64,000 nucleotides of DNA from Pseudokineococcus lusitanus. GTDB lineage: Bacteria > Actinomycetota > Actinomycetes > Actinomycetales > Quadrisphaeraceae. The stretch lies in NCBI RefSeq assembly GCF_003751265.1, contig NZ_RJKN01000001.1:620001-684000 (forward strand), in the 5' to 3' direction. Positions 58,206 through 64,000 of this stretch are shown one piece after another. Every line of letters begins with the position of its first letter. Position 1 is the first letter of the stretch. The notes beneath the pieces are model-generated. The model was not told where the DNA came from and made no database searches. It worked only from the letters and a program-made list of their open reading frames with translations. Both the position numbers and the translations under genes were made by a program.

Positions 58206-59528
58206 ATGGAGCTCTCCCGGTGGCCGGCCCCGCACGCCGACCGGCCCGTCGACGCCGTCGTCGCCCTCCCCGGGTCGAAGTCGCTGACCAACCGCTACCT
58301 CGTCCTCGCCGCGCTCGCCGACGGGCCGTCCCTCGTCCGCGCGCCCCTGCGCTCGCGGGACACCCTCCTCATGGCGCGCGGGCTCGAGGCCCTCGGCGCC
58401 CGCGTCGAGGAGGTCCCCGGCGCAGCCGGCGGCACGGACTGGCGGGTGACGCCGGCCGCCGCCCTCACCGGCGGCTCCGTCGACGTCGGCCTCGCGGGGA
58501 CCGTCATGCGCTTCGTCCCGCCCGTCGCCGCGCTGGCGACCGGTGACGTCCGCCTCGACGGCGACCCCCGGGCCCGCGAGCGGCCCCTGGCCCCGGTGGT
58601 CGGGGCCCTCCGCGACCTCGGGGTCGAGGTCGACGACGCCGGGCGGGGCGCCCTCCCCCTCGTCGTGCACGGCCGCGGCGCGGTCCCCGGGGGCGAGGTC
58701 AGCCTCGACGCCGCCGCCTCGAGCCAGTTCGTCTCCGGGCTGCTGCTCGCCGCGGCCCGCTACGAGCGGGGTCTCGTCGTCCGCCACGTCGGCCCGCCGC
58801 TGCCCAGCCAGCCGCACGTCGCCATGACCGTCGAGGTCCTCCGGGACGCCGGCGCGGTCGTCGAGGAGCGCGGCGAGGACGTGTGGGCCGTGGCCCCCGG
58901 CCCGCTGCAGCCGCTCGACGTCGACGTCGAGCCGGACCTGTCCAACGCCGCCCCCTTCCTCGCCGCGGCGGCCGTCACGGGCGGACGGGTGCGGGTCGTC
59001 GGCTGGCCGCAGCGCACGACCCAGGCCGGCGACCTCCTGCGCGACCTGCTCGACGAGATGGGCGCGGAGGTCTCGCTCGACCGGGACGGCCTCGTCGTCC
59101 GCGGCGGCGACCTCTACGGCGTCGACGTCGACCTGCGGGAGGCGGGCGAGCTGGTCCCCGTCGTCGCCGCGCTGGCCGCCCTGGCGTCCTCCCCCACCCG
59201 CCTGCGCGGCGTGGCCCACCTGCGCGGGCACGAGACCGACCGCCTCGCGGCGGTGGTCGCCGAGATCACCCGGCTCGGCGGCTCGGCCGAGGAGACGGCG
59301 GACGGCCTCGTCGTCCGGCCGGCCCCGCTGCACGGCGGGCTCGTGCGCACGTACGCCGACCACCGCATGGCGCAGATGGGCGCCGTGCTGGGACTCGCGG
59401 TGCCGGACGTCGTCGTCGAGGACGTCGAGACGACGCGCAAGACCCTGCCGGACTTCCCCGGCCTCTGGGCGGCGATGCTCGCCGGGGAGCAGGCCGGCGC
59501 CCCGGCGGCGGGGGCCCCCGGACGGTGA
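58206..59528 (+). CDS. aroA: 3-phosphoshikimate 1-carboxyvinyltransferase (EPSP synthase)
   Basis: A 440-residue enzyme joining phosphoenolpyruvate to shikimate-3-phosphate in aromatic amino acid synthesis. [20 protein letters not shown] is the first substrate-binding block; the second, [11 protein letters not shown], has the actinobacterial variant in place of the NAGTA(M)R form; [13 protein letters not shown] and the catalytic TYADHRMAQ and [10 protein letters not shown] near the end are intact. It is the target of glyphosate. Its stop overlaps the rsgA GTG. Confidence 0.95.
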   Translation: MELSRWPAPHADRPVDAVVALPGSKSLTNRYLVLAALADGPSLVRAPLRSRDTLLMARGLEALGARVEEVPGAAGGTDWRVTPAAALTGGSVDVGLAGTVMRFVPPVAALATGDVRLDGDPRARERPLAPVVGALRDLGVEVDDAGRGALPLVVHGRGAVPGGEVSLDAAASSQFVSGLLLAAARYERGLVVRHVGPPLPSQPHVAMTVEVLRDAGAVVEERGEDVWAVAPGPLQPLDVDVEPDLSNAAPFLAAAAVTGGRVRVVGWPQRTTQAGDLLRDLLDEMGAEVSLDRDGLVVRGGDLYGVDVDLREAGELVPVVAALAALASSPTRLRGVAHLRGHETDRLAAVVAEITRLGGSAEETADGLVVRPAPLHGGLVRTYADHRMAQMGAVLGLAVPDVVVEDVETTRKTLPDFPGLWAAMLAGEQAGAPAAGAPGR

Positions 59529-60691
59529 GCCGGCGAGCGCCCGACGAGGACGACGTCCGCAGCCGCCCGAACCCCCGGGGGTCGCGGCCGCGGACCAAGC
59601 AGCGCCCCCGGCACGAGGACGCCGTGCCGGGGCTCGTCCTCACCGTCGACCGCGGCCGCTCCACCGTCCTCGTCGACGGCGCCGAGGTGACCGCGGTGCG
59701 CTCGCGCGAGCTGGGGCGCACGGGCGTCGTCGTCGGGGACGCGGTCCACCTCGTCGGCGACACGAGCGGGGACCCCGGCACCATCGCCCGCGTCGTCCGG
59801 GTCGACGAGCGCCGCACCGTGCTGCGCCGGTCCGCGGACGACGACGACCCCGTCGAGCGGGTCCTCGTCGCCAACGCCGACCAGCTGGCGGTCGTCGTCG
59901 CGGCCGCCGACCCGGAGCCGCGGACGGGCCTCGTCGACCGCTGCCTCGTCGCCGCCCTCGACGCGGGCATGGACGTCCTCCTCGTCGTGACGAAGGGCGA
60001 CCTGGCCGACCCCGCGGCCTTCGTCGCCGGGTACGCGGCGCTCGACCTGCCGTCGGTCGTCCTGCGCCGCGCCGCCCGCCCCGACGGCACACCGGTGGTC
60101 GACGACGAGGGACGCCCGCGGCACGACCCCGCCGGGCTCGCGGTGCTGCGCGAGCGGCTCGCCGGCCGCACGACCGTCCTCGTCGGCCACTCCGGCGTCG
60201 GCAAGTCGACGCTCGTCAACGCCCTCGTGCCGGACGCCGCCCGCGCCACCGGGCGGGTCAACGACGTCACCGGCCGCGGCCGCCACACCTCCTCCTCGGC
60301 CCTGGCGCTGCGCCTGCCCGCGACCGCCCCGGGCGACGGCGGCAGGGACGGCGGCAGGGACGACGCCAGGGACGGCGGCACCGACGACGGGCCCGCGGGG
60401 TGGGTCGTCGACACGCCCGGCGTCCGCAGCTTCGGCCTCGCGCACGTGCGGCCGTCCTCCCTGCTCGCCGCCTTCCCCGACCTCGAGCCGGGCGAGGAGG
60501 GCTGCCCGCGCGGCTGCTCCCACGACGAGCCGGAGTGCGGCCTCGACGCCTGGGTCGCCTCGGGCGCGGCGGGGCCCGCCGGCCCGGCCCGGCTCGAGTC
60601 GCTGCGGCGCCTCCTGCGCAGCCGCGCGGGCGGCGAGGAGGCCGGCGGCGCGCCCGTGCGGCCCGACGTGCCCGCCGCGGGCAGCCGGTAG
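59525..60691 (+). CDS. rsgA: Small ribosomal subunit biogenesis GTPase RsgA
   Basis: A 388-residue circularly permuted GTPase that tests maturing 30S subunits. After a basic, disordered 35-residue start come an OB-fold domain (about 36-110), G4 as TKGDL, G1 as GHSGVGKST (about 221-229), G3 as DTPG (about 297-300) and a zinc domain [12 protein letters not shown]. Between the T-containing switch ([13 protein letters not shown]) and G3, 16 residues made of four DGGR-type units are inserted (about 271-286), absent from common RsgA sequences. It is co-translated with aroA through the GTGA overlap. Confidence 0.93.
   Translation: MSRRAPDEDDVRSRPNPRGSRPRTKQRPRHEDAVPGLVLTVDRGRSTVLVDGAEVTAVRSRELGRTGVVVGDAVHLVGDTSGDPGTIARVVRVDERRTVLRRSADDDDPVERVLVANADQLAVVVAAADPEPRTGLVDRCLVAALDAGMDVLLVVTKGDLADPAAFVAGYAALDLPSVVLRRAARPDGTPVVDDEGRPRHDPAGLAVLRERLAGRTTVLVGHSGVGKSTLVNALVPDAARATGRVNDVTGRGRHTSSSALALRLPATAPGDGGRDGGRDDARDGGTDDGPAGWVVDTPGVRSFGLAHVRPSSLLAAFPDLEPGEEGCPRGCSHDEPECGLDAWVASGAAGPAGPARLESLRRLLRSRAGGEEAGGAPVRPDVPAAGSR
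60335..60382 (+). repeat. Four 12-bp tandem repeats in rsgA
   Basis: GACGGCGGCAGG is repeated at 60335 and 60347 with variants at 60359 (GACGACGCCAGG) and 60371 (GACGGCGGCACC). They code for DGGR-like units and could vary in number without shifting the frame. Confidence 0.85.
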
Positions 60692-60716
60692 CGACGGCCG
60701 GCGACGGGACGGGCGG

Positions 60717-60722
60717 TAGCGT
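60717..60722 (+). promoter_or_regulatory. -10 element of hisN
   Basis: TAGCGT ends 7 nt before the hisN GTG, consistent with a leaderless transcript. Confidence 0.5.
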
Positions 60723-60729
60723 CCGCCCG

Positions 60730-61557
60730 GTGAGCCCGACCTCCGCCGACAGCCTCCGCCGGGCCCGCGGCGTCGACGACGACCTCCGCCTCGCGCACGT
60801 CGTCGCGGACGCCGTCGACGGCCTGACGACGTCCCGCGCCGGCGCCCTCGACCTGCAGGTCGACACCAAGCCCGACCTCACGCCCGTCACCGACGCCGAC
60901 CGCGCCGCCGAGGAGCTCGTGCGCTCGCAGCTGGCGCGGGTCCGTCCCCGCGACGCGGTCCTCGGCGAGGAGGGCGGCCTCACGGGCGGCGGCTCCCGGC
61001 AGTGGGTCGTCGACCCCATCGACGGCACGAAGAACTTCGTCCGCGGCGTGCCGGTGTGGGCGACGCTCCTGGCGCTGCTCGTCGACGGCGAGCCCGTGCT
61101 CGGCGTCGTCTCCGCGCCCGCGCTCGGCCGCCGCTGGTGGGCCGCCACGGGCACCGGCGCGTGGACGGGCCGCTCGTTGGCGTCGGCGCGGCAGATCCAC
61201 GTCTCGGAGGTCGACGAGCTCGCCGACGCCTCGCTGTCCTTCTCCAGCCTGACCGGGTGGGAGGAGGCCGGCCGCCTCGACGGCTTCCTCGACCTCACCC
61301 GGCAGGTGTGGCGCACCCGCGCCTACGGCGACTTCTGGTCGCACGTCCTCGTCGCCGAGGGCGCCGTCGACGTGGCCTGCGAGCCGGAGCTGGCCCTGCA
61401 CGACATGGCCGCGCTCGTCCCCGTCGTCACCGAGGCCGGCGGTCGCCTCACCTCCCTCGCCGGCGTGGACGGGCCGCACGGCGGCAGCGCCGTCGTCACC
61501 AACGGCCGGCTGCACGAGCGGGTGCTCGAGGCGCTCGCCGCGCGCGGGGACGCCTGA
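60730..61557 (+). CDS. hisN: Histidinol-phosphatase of the inositol monophosphatase family
   Basis: A 275-residue metal-dependent phosphatase. Metal-binding motifs GEEGG (about residues 79-83) and [12 protein letters not shown] (about 94-105, with both Asp) and the closing [17 protein letters not shown] are those of the HisN group that removes phosphate from histidinol phosphate in actinobacteria. The family also contains inositol and fructose phosphatases, so the substrate is inferred. The gene order aroA-rsgA-hisN is common in actinobacteria. Confidence 0.9.
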   Translation: MSPTSADSLRRARGVDDDLRLAHVVADAVDGLTTSRAGALDLQVDTKPDLTPVTDADRAAEELVRSQLARVRPRDAVLGEEGGLTGGGSRQWVVDPIDGTKNFVRGVPVWATLLALLVDGEPVLGVVSAPALGRRWWAATGTGAWTGRSLASARQIHVSEVDELADASLSFSSLTGWEEAGRLDGFLDLTRQVWRTRAYGDFWSHVLVAEGAVDVACEPELALHDMAALVPVVTEAGGRLTSLAGVDGPHGGSAVVTNGRLHERVLEALAARGDA

Positions 61558-61628
61558 GCCGCAGCCCGGACCGTCCCGGACGCGGCTCTCGGCGCGCGCC
61601 CGCCGCACCCCGCGCGCAGGATGGCGGC

Positions 61629-61871
61629 ATGACCTCCCCCAGCCCCGACCCGGACCCGAGCGACACCCCCGGCCTCGAGCCGGGCGGCGGCGTCCGCCCG
61701 GGCGACACGCCGCCGTCGGAGGCGGGGACGTCCGGTCTCTCGGACAACAAGCCGACCGACCAGAAGCAGCCGTCGGGCGCGGTCAACAAGGCGGTCCCGA
61801 TCGCGATCATCGGGCTCGTCCTGCTCTTCGTCCTCTTCTTCGTCGTCCGGGCCATCTTCTTCCCCGGCTGA
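61629..61871 (+). CDS. DUF6480-type single-span small protein
   Basis: An 80-residue protein from an ATG 72 nt after hisN. The acidic, Pro/Gly-rich N-terminus contains TPGLEPGGGVRPGDTPPSEA, the family motif, followed by LSDNKPTDQ and a single membrane span (about 55-75, PIAIIGLVLLFVLFFVVRAI). The family is restricted to actinobacteria and of unknown function. Confidence 0.78.
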   Translation: MTSPSPDPDPSDTPGLEPGGGVRPGDTPPSEAGTSGLSDNKPTDQKQPSGAVNKAVPIAIIGLVLLFVLFFVVRAIFFPG

Positions 61872-61888
61872 CCACCCGCCCCGCACGC

Positions 61889-61923
61889 ACGGAGCCCCGT
61901 GGCCGTCGGCCACGGGGCTCCGT
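61889..61923. terminator. Terminator between the DUF6480 and zwf genes
   Basis: A 16-bp perfect stem with a 3-nt loop serves two convergent genes; stop codons lie 18 and 16 nt away. Confidence 0.88.
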
Positions 61924-61938
61924 CGTGCACGGGGCGGG

Positions 61939-63402
61939 TCAGCCCTCGTCGTCGTCCCGGCTGCCGCTCCCGCCGAGCAGCCAGCCGCCGGGGCCGGCGA
62001 GCTCGTCGGCCGCCGCGGGACCCCAGGAGCCCGGGGCGTACGGCTGGACGGCGGGCCGGTCCCGGAGCACGGGCTCGACCCGCGACCACGCGGCCTGCAG
62101 GCCGTCCGAGCTCGTGAAGAGCGACCGGTCGCCGTGCAGCACGTCGTGCAGCAGGGCCACGTACGGCGGCAGCGGGTCGCCGCCCGCGACGTCGCACAGC
62201 TGCAGGCGCGCGCTCGAGCTGGTGAGCACGAGGTCGGGCCCGGGCTGCTTGAGCACCATGCCGATGTCCAGCGCTCCCGAGCCGGAGATGTCGACGGTGA
62301 GGACGTTGCCCTGGACCGGCAGCGACGGCAGCGACGGCGCCTCCGGCCGCCGCAGGACGAGGCTCACCCGCTGGGCCTTCTGCGCCATCCGCTTGCCGGT
62401 GCGCAGGAGGAAGGGCACGCCGTGCCAGCGGTCGGTGTCCACCCACACCCGCGCGGCGACGAAGGTGTCCGTCGTCGAGCCGTCGGGGACGCCGTCGATG
62501 TCGGTGTACCCCTCGTACTGCCCGAGGACGACGTCCTCGGGCTGCAGCGGCCGGACGGCGGCGAGCACCGCCTCGCGGGCGGTCTGCAGGTCCTCGGCGG
62601 ACGACGACGCCGGCGCCTCCATGGCCACCTCGGCCGTCACCTGCAGGAGGTGGGTGACGAGCATGTCGAGCAGGGCGCCCGTCTCGTCGTAGAAGCCGGC
62701 CCGGTCCGCGACGTCGAGGTCCTCCGGCACGTCGACCTGCACCTGCTCGACGGAGTCGCGGCCCCAGACGTTGCCGAAGAGCGCGTTGCCGAAGCGGAGG
62801 ACGTGGAGGGCCTGCGTGCCCTCCTTGCCGAGGAAGTGGTCGATCCGGAAGACCTGCTCCTCGTCGAGGACCTCGTGCACGAGCGCGTCGAGCTCCCGGA
62901 AGGACTCGGGGGAGGTGCCGAAGGGCTTCTCGTAGACGACCGTGGCGCCGTCGGCGAGGTCGTGCTCGCCGAGCGCGCGCGTCGTCTCCTCGAAGGCCGA
63001 CGGCGGGATGGCGAGGTAGTGGACCAGCTGGGCCTGCTCCCCCAGCTCCGCCATGTCCTCCCGGGCGTGCCGCAGCACGTCGAGCAGGCTCCCCGGCGAG
63101 TCGGTCGTGAAGCCGCCGCCCGCGAAGAGCAGGCGCTGCGAGAAGTCCTCCCAGGGACCGGAGTCCGGGTGCGGGCCGAACTCCTCGAGCACCTCGCGCA
63201 CGTGGCCGCGGAAGTCCTCGTGGGCGACGTCGCCGCGCCCGTTGCCGACGAGGCGCCAGTCCTCCGGCATGAGCCCGCGGCACGCGAGGTCGTAGAACGC
63301 CGGCAGCACCATCCGCCGGGCGAGGTCGCCCGTGGCGCCGTAGAGGACGAAGACCGTGGGGGCGGGTCGGGCGGCGGGGTCGGGGCGCGCGTCGTCAGCC
63401 AT
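61939..63402 (-). CDS. zwf: Glucose-6-phosphate 1-dehydrogenase
   Basis: A 487-residue enzyme oxidising glucose-6-phosphate to 6-phosphogluconolactone at the entry to the pentose phosphate pathway, making NADPH. The Rossmann start VLYGATGDLARRMVLPAFYD fits NADP binding, RIDHFLGKEG is the substrate signature with catalytic His, and VVYEKPFGTSPESF and FLLRTGKRMA are conserved. The ATG lies 7 nt behind TAGCGT. No 6-phosphogluconate genes are next to it. Length is usual. Confidence 0.95.
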   Translation of the reverse strand: MADDARPDPAARPAPTVFVLYGATGDLARRMVLPAFYDLACRGLMPEDWRLVGNGRGDVAHEDFRGHVREVLEEFGPHPDSGPWEDFSQRLLFAGGGFTTDSPGSLLDVLRHAREDMAELGEQAQLVHYLAIPPSAFEETTRALGEHDLADGATVVYEKPFGTSPESFRELDALVHEVLDEEQVFRIDHFLGKEGTQALHVLRFGNALFGNVWGRDSVEQVQVDVPEDLDVADRAGFYDETGALLDMLVTHLLQVTAEVAMEAPASSSAEDLQTAREAVLAAVRPLQPEDVVLGQYEGYTDIDGVPDGSTTDTFVAARVWVDTDRWHGVPFLLRTGKRMAQKAQRVSLVLRRPEAPSLPSLPVQGNVLTVDISGSGALDIGMVLKQPGPDLVLTSSSARLQLCDVAGGDPLPPYVALLHDVLHGDRSLFTSSDGLQAAWSRVEPVLRDRPAVQPYAPGSWGPAAADELAGPGGWLLGGSGSRDDDEG

Positions 63403-63409
63403 GCGCTCG

Positions 63410-63415
63410 ACGCTA
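63410..63415 (-). promoter_or_regulatory. -10 element of zwf
   Basis: TAGCGT on the minus strand ends 7 nt before the zwf ATG. Confidence 0.5.
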
Positions 63416-63468
63416 GGCGCGCACGTCCCCCGGTGCGCGCCGGGGCCGGGCGGGCACGGGCCCGGCCG

Positions 63469-64000
63469 TCAGCCCCGGCCCGCCTCGGGCACCCACACGC
63501 GCATCGTGCCCGGCCCGCGCTCGGCCCAGCGGTGGTACGGCACGAGGGGGACCTCGACGCGCACGCCCTCCCCCTCCGGGGGGCGGTCGCCGTACGGCAG
63601 GTCGCCGCCGACCGCGGGCACGGCGCGCAGCCGACCCGCCGCCACGGCGCCGTCGCCCGCGCGTCGCAGCGGGACCCCGGTGTCCACCTCGAGGAGGTCG
63701 AGGTCGGCGCCGTCGGGGAGGTCGGGCTGCTCGACGCACAGCACGAGCGGGCCGGCCTCCACGGCCACGCACCCGCGCACCGCGTCGACGCGGGGGTCCG
63801 CCCGCGACCAGCGCGGCGCCACGGGCAGGCGCAGCAGGAGCCGCTCCCCCTCCACCCAGCGGCGGGTGACCACGGCCAGCCCCGGGGCGACCGCCGTCGT
63901 CGTCGGGCCGTCGACGAGCTCGGCGCCCGTGGCCCAGGCGGGGACGCGCAGCGCCAGCGCCACCGCCCGGCCCGGCTCCTCGACGACGTCGACGACGACC
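63469..64000 (-). CDS. C-terminal part of a GH127-like beta-L-arabinofuranosidase (5' end outside)
   Basis: About 177 C-terminal residues are visible; the frame is open to the right edge, so the catalytic barrel is not in the window. The block ALRVPAWATGAELVDG, the phrase LLLRLPVAPRW and the tail WAERGPGTMRVWVPE match the C-terminal beta-sandwich domains of GH127-family proteins, which remove L-arabinofuranose from plant or actinobacterial glycans. With only the C-terminal part seen, the activity is inferred. The gene reads toward zwf. Confidence 0.75.
   Translation of the reverse strand, partial: VVVDVVEEPGRAVALALRVPAWATGAELVDGPTTTAVAPGLAVVTRRWVEGERLLLRLPVAPRWSRADPRVDAVRGCVAVEAGPLVLCVEQPDLPDGADLDLLEVDTGVPLRRAGDGAVAAGRLRAVPAVGGDLPYGDRPPEGEGVRVEVPLVPYHRWAERGPGTMRVWVPEAGRG

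Overview
The window is DNA of a very GC-rich (well above 70%) actinomycete. The lineage evidence is a mycothiol-type SigR/RsrA pair, a Kgd/OdhA-type 2-oxoglutarate enzyme, GuaB1, the 24-residue ribosomal protein bL37, a HelR-type RNA polymerase recycling ATPase, DUF2017 next to ClpS, and many apparently leaderless genes (a TANNNT hexamer 6-8 nt before the start codon). No species is named; a Micrococcales- or Kineosporiales-like actinobacterium fits.

Bases 1 to about 19,800 are the right part of an integrated siphovirus-like prophage whose left end lies outside the window. In order it holds the end of a tail gene; a block of receptor-binding or tail-tip genes (beta-helix, Ig-like and concanavalin-like proteins, 0.2-10.7 kb); a lysis cassette (membrane proteins, amidase endolysin, duplicated holin-like protein, 10.7-13.5 kb); a compositionally foreign AAA+ ATPase with its own candidate operator and strong terminator (13.6-14.9 kb); a regulatory/accessory segment (HTH protein, HicA-like protein, candidate operator, small HTH protein, zinc-ribbon membrane protein, coiled-coil exported-domain protein, 14.9-18.3 kb); and a tyrosine integrase reading inward. 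The right boundary is a displaced 3' part of a tRNA, probably tRNA-Lys, at 19,760-19,799, followed by what looks like the original tRNA terminator.

From 20 to 30.7 kb lie chromosomal genes: a lipoprotein, cytochrome P450 and GroES-like pair, peroxiredoxin, tRNA-Leu(UAG), a FAS1 lipoprotein beside a sulfite-oxidase-like molybdopterin enzyme, then a leftward cluster rdgB/rph, metallo-beta-lactamase phosphodiesterase, murI, DUF2017 and clpS. From 30.8 to 42 kb are pncB-pncA (NAD salvage), a frameshifted NTF2-fold gene, helR, the overlapping argS-lysA pair, tRNA-Arg(CCG), a membrane-anchored M15 peptidase behind possible MtrA-type repeats, and guaB1.

From 42 to 64 kb are kgd, an SGNH-type protein without the nucleophile serine, a quinone-reductase-like enzyme, a 1,199-residue secreted multidomain carbohydrate-related protein, a glycerophosphodiesterase and YihY-type membrane protein, an orphan pilT with a biotin-carrier protein, bL37, the rsrA-sigR pair, a DoxX-type protein, aroA-rsgA-hisN, a DUF6480 protein, zwf and the end of a GH127-like gene. 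Strong palindromic terminators separate most convergent pairs. I saw no CRISPR array and no insertion sequence.
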